DNA from: Rubrivivax sp.
GTDB lineage: Bacteria; Pseudomonadota; Gammaproteobacteria; Burkholderiales; Burkholderiaceae_C
Direction: 5' to 3'
Length of the DNA stretch: 64,000 nt
NCBI GenBank assembly: GCA_019635315.1
Contig: JAHBZT010000003.1
Span: 186,001 to 250,000, forward strand
Shown here: positions 35,464 through 42,536 of the stretch, piece after piece
Layout: each line of letters starts with the position of its first letter
Numbering within the stretch: position 1 is the stretch's first letter
The notes under the pieces: model-generated
What the model saw: only the letters and a program-made list of their open reading frames with translations
Told to the model about the DNA's origin: nothing
Database searches by the model: none
Made by a program: the position numbers and the translations under genes

Positions 35464-36846
35464 TCAGCGTGCGCCCTTGCCCGTGAGCACCACGCCGATG
35501 GTCTCGAACAGGACCACGAGGTCGAGGAACAGCGTGTGGTTCTTCACGTAGTACAGATCGTACTGCAGCTTCTCCTGCGAATCCTCGATCGTCGAGCCGT
35601 ACTGGTAGCGCACCTGGGCCCAGCCGGTGACGCCGGGCTTGACGCTGTGGCGCACCGCGAAGAACGGGATCTCCTGCGTCAGCTGCTCGACGAAGTAGGG
35701 GCGCTCGGGACGCGGGCCGACCAGGCTCATCTCGCCCTTGAGCACGTTGAGCAGCTGCGGGAGCTCGTCGATGCGCGCCAGTCGGATCAGGTGGCCGACG
35801 CGCGTGATGCGGTCGTCGTTGGTCGTCGCCCAGCGCGGCTTGCCGTCCTTCTCGGCGTCGGTGCGCATGCTGCGGAACTTGATGACGCGGAAGACGCGGC
35901 CGTTGCGGCCGACGCGCTCCTGCGTGTAGAAGACGGGCCCGCGGCTGTCCAGCTTGATCGCGATCGCGGTCAGCAGCATCAGCGGCAGCGCCAGCACCGT
36001 CAGCAGGCTGGCGCAGACGATGTCGAAGACGCGCTTGATGAAGGTGCGTGCGGCACCCTGGTTGAAGCCGTCGCCGAAGATCAGCCAGCTCGCGTTGACG
36101 TAGTCGATGCGGATCTGGCCCAGCGTCTTCTCGAAGTGCGTGTTCAGGTCGTAGACCTTGATGCCGTGCAGCTTGCAGTCCAGCAACTGGCGCAGCGGCA
36201 TGCTGCCGGCGCGGCGCTCGGTCAGCGCGACGACGATCTCGTCGACCCCCAGCTTGCGTGCGGTCTCCGGCAGCGTGCCCTCCAGCGGCAGCAGGTCGCG
36301 CTGCGGCACGGCGGGTTCCTTTTCGTTCGGACCCGCGATGTAGCCGACGACATGGGCATTCGGGTCCGCCGCCTTCAGCGTGCTGCCGACGGTCTTGGCT
36401 GCCGGCCCGGCGCCGAACACCAGGATGCGCGTGCGCGTGCGCGGCACCGCCGCCCAGTGCGCGACATACACCCGGCGCAGGATCACCGCGGCCACGCCGG
36501 CCAGCGCCGAGTACTGCACCGCGACGCGGTTGGGCAGGTCGGCCGGCAGCAGGCCGAAGATGATCCAGGTCAGCGGCAGGGCCACCACCAGCGCGATCGC
36601 CGCGCGCACGCAGGACTGCCCGAAGGAACTGCTGGTGTGTTTCTCGTACAGGCCCGAGGCGCTGTTGATCACGAACAGGCAGGCCGCCAGCGAGACGACA
36701 TGCGTGCCGGCCAGCGGCATCGCGTCGTTCAGGCTGCCGGCCTCGAGCATCAGCACCGCGACGATGACGAAGAACACCATCGCCACGTCGAACAGGATGC
36801 TGGCGATCGTCGCTCGGGGTACGTAGTGGTTGAAGATTCGGATCAT
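35464..36846 (-). CDS. Undecaprenyl-phosphate sugar transferase, PEP-CTERM/XrtA type (EpsB/WcaJ-like)
   Basis: Initiates EPS repeat-unit assembly by moving sugar-1-phosphate to undecaprenyl phosphate. The 460 residues comprise four N-terminal membrane helices, a CoA-binding-like domain (RILVFGAGPAAKTVGS, about 140) and the C-terminal bacterial sugar transferase domain. That domain has a further helix (about 275-300) and the conserved DELPQLLNVLKGEMSLVGPRPE (DELPQ about 366, in two parts). ATG 36846 is the one before MIRIFNHYVPR, the usual N-terminus of this subfamily; longer upstream frames are artefacts. It heads the minus-strand prs operon. Confidence 0.93.
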   Translation of the reverse strand: MIRIFNHYVPRATIASILFDVAMVFFVIVAVLMLEAGSLNDAMPLAGTHVVSLAACLFVINSASGLYEKHTSSSFGQSCVRAAIALVVALPLTWIIFGLLPADLPNRVAVQYSALAGVAAVILRRVYVAHWAAVPRTRTRILVFGAGPAAKTVGSTLKAADPNAHVVGYIAGPNEKEPAVPQRDLLPLEGTLPETARKLGVDEIVVALTERRAGSMPLRQLLDCKLHGIKVYDLNTHFEKTLGQIRIDYVNASWLIFGDGFNQGAARTFIKRVFDIVCASLLTVLALPLMLLTAIAIKLDSRGPVFYTQERVGRNGRVFRVIKFRSMRTDAEKDGKPRWATTNDDRITRVGHLIRLARIDELPQLLNVLKGEMSLVGPRPERPYFVEQLTQEIPFFAVRHSVKPGVTGWAQVRYQYGSTIEDSQEKLQYDLYYVKNHTLFLDLVVLFETIGVVLTGKGAR

Positions 36847-37193
36847 CGTGACTTGCGTTGCGGCGCGGCCGGGGCAGGCCGGCGCCTTCAGGCGCAGGCG
36901 GGCGTGCGGTCGTGGGACGGGCAATCCGGTGCGGACGGGAAGCGGTACGGAGTCAGCGGCTGCATCCCGGATGGTCTCCATCGCATCGGTTTCGCTGCTC
37001 GGTGCCTGCATCCGCAGCGCCTGCGGACCGCCGGGCTCCCTCGCTCCAACCCGGCCGAGCCACTGTAAGCAGGCGCTACAAACGCCCACAACCCCCGCGT
37101 TGAGGGGGGCGCGTGACATATGTCAATCATTCGCGCCCTCGTGACCCGGATCGGGTCCATGCAGACGGTGGCACGCTTGCCGGCCCGGCACGA
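36847..37193. promoter_or_regulatory. Promoter-containing gap before the sugar transferase/prs operon
   Basis: This 347-bp gap separates two minus-strand operons. Three notable sequences lie near 37064-37125. They are a TGTA-N9-TACA repeat (37064-37080) containing TGTAAGC, a CCCCC-N7-GGGGGG hairpin (about 37092-37109), and a perfect 12-bp palindrome TGACATATGTCA (37114-37125). No convincing -24/-12 element was found in the minus orientation. The rest shows nothing I can name. Confidence 0.45.
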
Positions 37194-38288
37194 TCAGGCG
37201 CCCGCCTTCGCAGGCCGGTCCTCGTGCAGCTTGAGGGCCTTGATCGTGAGGTGTCGCGCCAGCAGCAGCGGCGGCATGCGCAGCCAGTGAGCACGCACAT
37301 ACAGCGCAAACAGCGCCGCTGGCGTCCAGGTGTCCGTCGCACCGGCATGCAACGGTCGCAGCGCCCGCGCCCACAGGGCGTCCATCAGCAGGGCCATCGG
37401 GGGCGGGGGCGCGGCGCGTGCGAGCTCCACGGCGACCGCCTGCGGCACCGCCACGCCGAGGATGGCGGCGGCATGCCGCAGTGCGTGATAGAGCGGCCGC
37501 TGCAGCCCGAGCTGTCGGGATCGGAGCATCAACTGCGGCCAAAACGCAGGATCGGCGGCGAATTCGTCGATCAGCAGCGCGATGTCGGAGAGATCGCGCA
37601 GGCCGTGGCTCATCTCCTCGTTATGGGTCAGGTGGGTCACGCTGTGCAGCAGCATGTCCGCAGGCGCCAGCACCTGCAGCCGCGGGTCGTCGCGCAGCGG
37701 CACCGCCGCGGCGAGCAGGCTCGCAGAGTCCGGGTGCAGCCGCGCCGTCTCCGGCAGGATGGCGTGGTGCACGTCGACCACCGTATGGCGGTGCAGGTGC
37801 TGCATCGGCGGCAGCTCGTGCATCCACTGGCGGTAATAGCGCTGGTCATAGGCCGAGTGATGGGTCGTCGCCCAGCCGTGCAGCATCAGCGCCGCCTCGA
37901 CCTCGGCGATGCGCGCCTTGGGCACCAGGATGTCGACGTCCGAGAACAGCCGCCCGGCGGCGGCCGCACGGCCGGCCATCAGGTAGGCGGCGCCCTTGAG
38001 CAGGGTCACCGGCACGCCGATCGGCGCGAGCGCCGCGGCCAGGAAGCGGGCCTCGCGGCGCACCTCCTCCTGCTGCGCCAGGGCCAGCACGCGGATGTTC
38101 TGCAGGTGCTCGGCGGGGCCGGGTGGTGGCACGACTCTGGCGCGCTGTGCCAGCACGTCGATGCGCGCCAGCAGGTCCGCATGCCGTGCCTCGCGCAGCA
38201 GCCGCTCCCAGCCCGGCATGTCCAGCGTCGCGAGTACCGTCGGGTCACGCAGCGCGCGCACCAGCATGGCTTCGGTTCGGTGGGCCAT
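37194..38288 (-). CDS. Nucleotidyltransferase-family protein of an HPr-rel-A-type module
   Basis: A 364-residue protein of the nucleotidyltransferase superfamily (NTP_transf_5-like). The characteristic LLKGAAYLMAGR, then RLFSDVDILV with paired aspartates (about residues 118-122), and a long helical C-terminus with several His are visible. It lies six bases after an HprK-related kinase gene, itself coupled to a PqqD-like gene, the gene trio known from HPr-rel-A systems. It may modify a peptide or carrier with a nucleotide or nucleotide-activated group. The acceptor is unknown. Confidence 0.8.
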   Translation of the reverse strand: MAHRTEAMLVRALRDPTVLATLDMPGWERLLREARHADLLARIDVLAQRARVVPPPGPAEHLQNIRVLALAQQEEVRREARFLAAALAPIGVPVTLLKGAAYLMAGRAAAAGRLFSDVDILVPKARIAEVEAALMLHGWATTHHSAYDQRYYRQWMHELPPMQHLHRHTVVDVHHAILPETARLHPDSASLLAAAVPLRDDPRLQVLAPADMLLHSVTHLTHNEEMSHGLRDLSDIALLIDEFAADPAFWPQLMLRSRQLGLQRPLYHALRHAAAILGVAVPQAVAVELARAAPPPPMALLMDALWARALRPLHAGATDTWTPAALFALYVRAHWLRMPPLLLARHLTIKALKLHEDRPAKAGA

Positions 38289-38294
38289 GGCGAC

Positions 38295-39218
38295 TCAGGC
38301 GCGCAGCGCCGCACTCGCGGCCAGCCGGTTGAACAGCGCGGTGGCATCCTCGAGCCGGCTGTAGCTGAACTCGAAGGCCTCGCAGCGCTCGACCAGGTCG
38401 GCCAGCGTCTCGAAGCCGCGCACGCCGTGGACGTTGTAGTTGAAGGCGTTGTCGACCAGCGCCATCAGCGCACGTCCGCGCGACAGCGGCGTCAGCGCCG
38501 TCGGCGCGCCGGCCACGTAACGCGGAAGCACGATCCACGCTGGCAGCGCACGTTCGGTGGCGCGCCGGACGGCATCCGCCGGCGGGCTGAAGTGCGCGAC
38601 GCTGCCCTTGGTCGTCTCGTGCACCACCGGCCCGAAGCGGGCCTGCGGCGCGAAGGCGCGGATAGCCTCGATCGAGGCGTTCTTCAGGCTCACCGGTCGC
38701 GGCACCGGCACGAGGTCGCCGCGCGCCGGGTCGATGACTGTCAGCTCGTCCGACAGCAGCCGCCAGCCGCGCCACACCAGCCCGGCGGCGAGCGTGCTCT
38801 TGCCCGAGCCTGGCGGCGCGGGCAGGATCAGCGCGCGGCCGCCACGCTCGATCACCGCCGCGTGCAGGATCACGTAACGGTGCAGGTGGGAGTACAGGCA
38901 CCAGTTCAGGCCCCACTCGAGCATGGGAAAACCCTGGTCGCCGGGCAGCGGCGTGAAGGGGGACTCGCCGTCGAACAGGAAGCGCACCTGCGGCCGCCAC
39001 CAGCGCCGCAGGCCGCGCGGGCGGTCGACGCTGACATGGAAGTCGGCGAAGGTGTCCTCGCCGGGGCTGTCGTGTTCGGCGTAGTGCAGCGCGATGCCGT
39101 CGGCCACCGCATCCAGCCGCGAACGCACGGCAAAGACGGCCGGCCCGGTGCGCAGGCGCAGACCGGCGCCTTGCAGGCGCGCGCGCAGCGCCTGCGGCGC
39201 CAGGTCGGCGACCTTCAA
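38295..39218 (-). CDS. HprK-related kinase A
   Basis: A 307-residue P-loop protein of the HPr kinase-related family. Walker A is in LPAPPGSGKSTLAAG (about 133), followed by LLSDELTVIDP, a Walker-B-like position. No HPr domain substrate is in the window. The start is TTG 39218, overlapping the PqqD-like stop as TTGA, so the two are probably translationally coupled. Homologues are named for a conserved gene set of unknown function found with exosortase loci. The kinase could phosphorylate a small peptide or carrier (inference). Confidence 0.82.
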   Translation of the reverse strand: MKVADLAPQALRARLQGAGLRLRTGPAVFAVRSRLDAVADGIALHYAEHDSPGEDTFADFHVSVDRPRGLRRWWRPQVRFLFDGESPFTPLPGDQGFPMLEWGLNWCLYSHLHRYVILHAAVIERGGRALILPAPPGSGKSTLAAGLVWRGWRLLSDELTVIDPARGDLVPVPRPVSLKNASIEAIRAFAPQARFGPVVHETTKGSVAHFSPPADAVRRATERALPAWIVLPRYVAGAPTALTPLSRGRALMALVDNAFNYNVHGVRGFETLADLVERCEAFEFSYSRLEDATALFNRLAASAALRA

Positions 39219-39511
39219 GGATCGATGGCGACCACCAGTCCCACCTGGGCCAGCCGCTGAAGCGTCTCTTCGAGCATCAGCCGGGCATTGTCGTCGGGCG
39301 CGTCGATGCCGAGGAGGCGACGGCACAGGGTGTCGGCATCCAGTGCGTGCGGGGCGTCACGGAGCGACACCAGAACCTCGCCGGCGCCACCGTCGAGCAG
39401 GTGCGTGGTGCACGAGGCTGCGTCGTGGACGACCATCTCGTCGTTCCAGCGACGCCAGCGCATTGAATCGGCGGCGGCATAGCGCCGCAGCGACCCCGAC
39501 ATCCCTGCCAC
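39215..39511 (-). CDS. HPr-rel-A system PqqD-family peptide chaperone
   Basis: A 98-residue PqqD-fold protein. It has a beta-rich start (VVHDAASCTTHLLDGGAGEVL) and a helical end (LLGIDAPDDNARLMLEETLQRLAQVGLV) with the usual hydrophobic pattern. PqqD proteins bind leader peptides of ribosomally made, modified peptides. The start is GTG 39511; ATG 39502 is an alternative. It is eight bases after the small exported-protein gene and overlaps the kinase gene. The absence of a radical SAM partner distinguishes this from PQQ-type systems. Confidence 0.82.
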   Translation of the reverse strand: MAGMSGSLRRYAAADSMRWRRWNDEMVVHDAASCTTHLLDGGAGEVLVSLRDAPHALDADTLCRRLLGIDAPDDNARLMLEETLQRLAQVGLVVAIDP

Positions 39512-39518
39512 GCCGTCG

Positions 39519-40166
39519 TCAGGCGGGCATCGTCGTGCGCATCCAGGCGATCAAGCCGCCCATCGGGCTGTCGGGGACGGCGTAGTCCGGATACCACTTG
39601 ATGCCGGCGGTCGGTTCGTAGTAGCCGCGGCTGACGAAGCTGGCCCAGATATTCTTGGCCGTGACTTCGCTGAGCACGTCAGTCGGCGTCAAGCCAGCGT
39701 TGGCATTCAGCACCGCAGCCACGCAGTGGCGCGCCAGGCCATCGCGGCCGCCCGTCGCATTGAGCGAAAGAACCTGCAGGAATGTCATCCCTGCGTAGCC
39801 GCCGCTGGCCCCGAAGACATCGTCGAACAGCGTCGCCTGGTTGCTGTTCATCGGCGTGAACTGATTGTTGTTGTTCGTGCTGCTGGTGGCGTTGAAGCGG
39901 GACGGCCAACGCTGGGCATGCTGCGGCTGCTTCCAGTAGTCGGGGCCGTGTCCCCCGCACGTGTACATCTGATCCATCCGGCTCATGTTGACCGACGCGT
40001 GCGACGAGGCCTGCGTGCAGGTCGTGGCCGTCACAGGTCGGCTGGTCAGCGAGAGCAGGACGGGCGCGGAGGCAAGTCCGCCGCGCAGCAACCGGCGCCG
40101 GCCGGCGCGCACCGCTTCGGGCGCGGCGACCGGCTCGGCGGCATCGTGCAGGGGGTCGGGCGTCAT
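39519..40166 (-). CDS. Exported protein with twin-arginine-like signal, first gene of the HPr-rel-A-type operon
   Basis: A 215-residue protein with a signal segment RRRLLRGGLASAPVLLSL (about 23-40), consistent with Tat or Sec export. The mature part holds TCTQASSHASVNMSRMDQMY, two Cys near the start, a Ser/Asn/Thr-rich stretch (SSTNNNNQF) and an aromatic C-terminus (GYYEPTAGIKWYPDYA). I do not recognise the family. It is the first gene of a four-gene operon with the PqqD-like chaperone, kinase and nucleotidyltransferase, so it is the best candidate in the window for their substrate (inference). Confidence 0.75.
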   Translation of the reverse strand: MTPDPLHDAAEPVAAPEAVRAGRRRLLRGGLASAPVLLSLTSRPVTATTCTQASSHASVNMSRMDQMYTCGGHGPDYWKQPQHAQRWPSRFNATSSTNNNNQFTPMNSNQATLFDDVFGASGGYAGMTFLQVLSLNATGGRDGLARHCVAAVLNANAGLTPTDVLSEVTAKNIWASFVSRGYYEPTAGIKWYPDYAVPDSPMGGLIAWMRTTMPA

Positions 40167-40732
40167 GGGCTGTGTGCTCGCTCGGAACCTTGGTTCGTGT
40201 GTGAGTGATTGTAGGAGCCGGGGGGCAGGCTGCCTGCCTTCCGCGCCCCCATGATCCGGGGGGAGACCTCGGGTCGTGGGGGATGTCGTGACGACTGCCT
40301 GGTGATGCAGCCCGCCGGTATACGTTCGGTCGCTCGCGACCCTGGTCGCGCCGCGCAGGAGAGGCTTGCGCTCGAACAAGAAGGTGCGCCTGGGCCCGTC
40401 TGGCAGCCCTGGCCTGGCCTCCCGGCGAGCCAATCCCAAGCGCGAGCATCGGGCCGGCCAAGTCGATGCGCTGCGGCACGGCAGCCAGCCGGTGTGCCTG
40501 GCCACTCCCTTCGTTCGCGGGGGTGCCGGACCGGGACCAGGGTCTTCGAGGCGTCGGGAAAGCTTACAGTTATGCCCAGAGTCATGCCCGCCGGGGCCGC
40601 CGGCCGCATGTAAGCTGTTGATCTACAAGAGTTTGCTTCCGCTGGCACACGCCATGCAAAGGTTGAGGCGTCGGGTGACGGCTGACAGCCTCCGAAACCC
40701 CAGGCCAATCGACTTCCCAAGGAGCGTTACAG
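40167..40732. promoter_or_regulatory. Divergent regulatory region between the HPr-rel-A-type operon and the PEP-CTERM gene
   Basis: A 566-bp gap. It contains a CCCCC-N7-GGGGGG hairpin (40246-40263), an inverted AGCTTACA (40561-40568) / TGTAAGCT (40609-40616) pair, and the -24/-12 promoter at 40643. The remaining sequence shows no gene; frames inside it are Arg/Ala-rich shadows. Confidence 0.5.
40643..40658 (+). promoter_or_regulatory. Sigma-54 (-24/-12) promoter of the PEP-CTERM gene
   Basis: TGGCAC (40643-40648) and TGC (40655-40657) place the invariant GG and GC exactly 12 bases apart, as in the RpoN consensus TGGCACG-N4-TTGC. It lies 75 bp before the start codon at 40733. PrsR, a sigma-54 activator encoded in this window, is the expected regulator. 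Confidence 0.7.
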
Positions 40733-41455
40733 ATGAACAAGTTTTGCAAGCTGGCTGCAGCAGCAGCGCTCGCAGTGGCTGGCGCCGGCGCCCAGGCGGC
40801 GTTCGTGATCGACGACTTCAGCGCGCCGCAAGCACTGATCACTGACCTGACCACCGGCGACGGCGGTGTGTGGGCCGCCCAGACATTCAATGCATCGAGC
40901 ATCATCGGCGGCTATCGTGACCTGTACATCGAGAAGACGGCCGCTGTCGCGGACGATGGCTTCCTCGGCGTGCGTGCCGGTGTCGGCGCCGGATCACTGT
41001 CCTACTCCCAGGACACGCTCCAGGGTGCGTTTGGCTTCGTGCGCTGGGACGGCGTTGCAACCGGCGGCGCCATCGACACCTCCGGGCTCGGCGGCGTGGA
41101 TCTGTCGACCACGAGCGTCGCCATCAGTGTCGAAGTGCTTTCGGCGGACCTGAACTTCCCGCTGACCTTCAACGTCTGGACCGACGGCGACAACGACAGT
41201 GTGTACACGCTATCGTCACTGACGAAGCTGGCCGGCCCTGGGCCAGGCATCTTCAACTTCATGTTCACCGACTTTGTGGGTGCGGACTTCTCGCGGGTGG
41301 GCGCGCTGGAACTCGTGCTCAACAACAGTGCGATCGTCGACCTAGACATTCGAATCGACCTGATCCAGGCCGTTCCGGAGCCGGGCTCCCTTGCGCTCGT
41401 CGGAGCGGCGTTGCTTGGCCTTGGCGCCGCCCGCCGGCGGGCCAAGTCGGCCTGA
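40733..41455 (+). CDS. PEP-CTERM sorted exported protein with sigma-54 promoter
   Basis: A 240-residue exported protein. It has a signal peptide (1-22, AQAA), a Gly/Ser/Thr/Asp-rich beta-sheet body of the kind seen in secreted adhesive proteins, and a C-terminal VPEPGSLALVGAALLGLGAA sorting helix with an RRR tail (about 213-240). It sits directly behind a -24/-12 promoter and ends at a strong terminator, so it is monocistronic. It is expected to be activated by PrsR, exported, and cut by exosortase A. In floc-forming relatives such proteins take part in EPS-associated aggregation. Confidence 0.92.
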   Translation: MNKFCKLAAAAALAVAGAGAQAAFVIDDFSAPQALITDLTTGDGGVWAAQTFNASSIIGGYRDLYIEKTAAVADDGFLGVRAGVGAGSLSYSQDTLQGAFGFVRWDGVATGGAIDTSGLGGVDLSTTSVAISVEVLSADLNFPLTFNVWTDGDNDSVYTLSSLTKLAGPGPGIFNFMFTDFVGADFSRVGALELVLNNSAIVDLDIRIDLIQAVPEPGSLALVGAALLGLGAARRRAKSA

Positions 41456-41484
41456 TCCGACGACGGATCCTCAGGGAAGTCAGG

Positions 41485-41515
41485 AAGGGGCGCCTCGGCG
41501 CCCCTTCTTCTTTTT
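41485..41515 (+). terminator. Rho-independent terminator after the PEP-CTERM gene
   Basis: A perfect 10-bp stem (aaggggcgcc at 41485-41494 with its complement at 41497-41506) with a tight loop is followed by a T-rich run to 41515. It separates the PEP-CTERM gene from the EPS operon. Confidence 0.85.
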
Positions 41516-41814
41516 GGGCCCGAAACGTGCGCTGACGGCGCTCAACGGCACCCCCCACGACTCAGGGGGGTGACTGCGCGGGCCGGCCGGAGGCGCTCGC
41601 TAACATCCCGTTGCGCTCGCGCTGCGACGTGAAATATGCGCCTGGAGCGCCGGCCTGTCGCCCGCCGGGTGCGCGCCGTGGCGAGGGGGCTGTGCCATCA
41701 TTCCGGCCGGCTTCGTGCACAACCTGTCCAATGGCACACGCTGTGGCACGGTCCGCGTGTCGCCGCCGCCGCGCAGCACCCCGACCACCCCAGCCCAACG
41801 ATCAGGAGTCCGCC
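41516..41814. promoter_or_regulatory. Leader region of the XrtA EPS operon
   Basis: About 300 bp between the terminator and the export gene. It contains a CACCCCCC-N8-GGGGGGTG hairpin (41549-41572) and a later segment with two TGGCAC sequences near 41733-41750 whose -12 partners are missing or mis-spaced, so no sigma-54 promoter is claimed. In-frame upstream ATGs do not look coding. Confidence 0.4.
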
Positions 41815-42459
41815 TTGTCCGCACCGTCCTCCCGCCTCCGGACCTTCTGGAACCGCTGCCGCCTGCTGACGGCCGGCACGATCGTGACGGCGCTCGCGGC
41901 CTGTGCCACCGGACCGGCCGACGTGCCGCCGGCGCCGGCCGCCGCGGCGACGCAGGACTACACCTACGTCATCGGCGCCGGCGACAGCCTGAACATCATC
42001 GTCTGGCGCAACCCCGAACTGTCGCTGTCGGTGCCGGTGCGGCCTGACGGCAAGGTCTCCGCGCCGCTGGTCGAGGAACTGGTGGTGCAGGGCAAGACCT
42101 CGTCCGAGGTCGCCCGCGACATCGAGAAGAAGCTCTCCACCTACGTCCGCGACCCGGTCGTCACCGTCATCGTTACCAGCTTCGTCGGGCCGTTCAGCGA
42201 GCAGATCCGCGTCGTCGGCGAGGCCGCACGGCCGCAGTTCCTGCCCTTCCGCCAGAAGATGACGCTGCTGGACGTGATGATCGCGGTCGGCGGCCTGACC
42301 GACTTCGCGTCCGGCAACCGGGCGACCATCCTGCGCACGTCCGAAGGCAACAAGCAGTATGCGGTGCGCCTGAACGACCTGATCAAGCGCGGCGACGTCT
42401 CGGCCAACGTCGAGATGCGGCCGGGCGACATCCTCATCATCCCGCAGAGCTTCTTCTGA
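41815..42459 (+). CDS. XrtA/PEP-CTERM system polysaccharide export lipoprotein (Wza/EpsA-like)
   Basis: Outer-membrane polysaccharide export lipoprotein of 214 residues. The lipobox is LAAC with Cys at residue 30. It is followed by a Poly_export domain (YVIGAGDSLNIIVWRNPELS) and a SLBB-like part (ILRTSEGNKQYAVRLNDLI). The start is TTG 41815, with AGGAG six bases upstream. The nearest upstream ATG would add a non-homologous Arg/Pro stretch, so the shorter start is preferred. It is first in the long plus-strand EPS operon. Confidence 0.9.
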   Translation: MSAPSSRLRTFWNRCRLLTAGTIVTALAACATGPADVPPAPAAAATQDYTYVIGAGDSLNIIVWRNPELSLSVPVRPDGKVSAPLVEELVVQGKTSSEVARDIEKKLSTYVRDPVVTVIVTSFVGPFSEQIRVVGEAARPQFLPFRQKMTLLDVMIAVGGLTDFASGNRATILRTSEGNKQYAVRLNDLIKRGDVSANVEMRPGDILIIPQSFF

Positions 42460-42536
42460 CGGCGGCTGCGCACTGCGCCGCCAGCCGCGACCCGGCCTGA
42501 AGCCGCCCCGTCCAACGTCACCCGAGCCGACACCGC

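Noticed and set aside
37156-37175. Sigma-54 promoter near the nucleotidyltransferase 3' end
   Set aside because: TGGCACGCTTGC looks right, but the GG-GC spacing is 9, not 12.
41733-41765. Sigma-54 promoter before the EPS export gene
   Set aside because: Two TGGCAC sequences are present, but neither has a GC dinucleotide at the required 12-base spacing.
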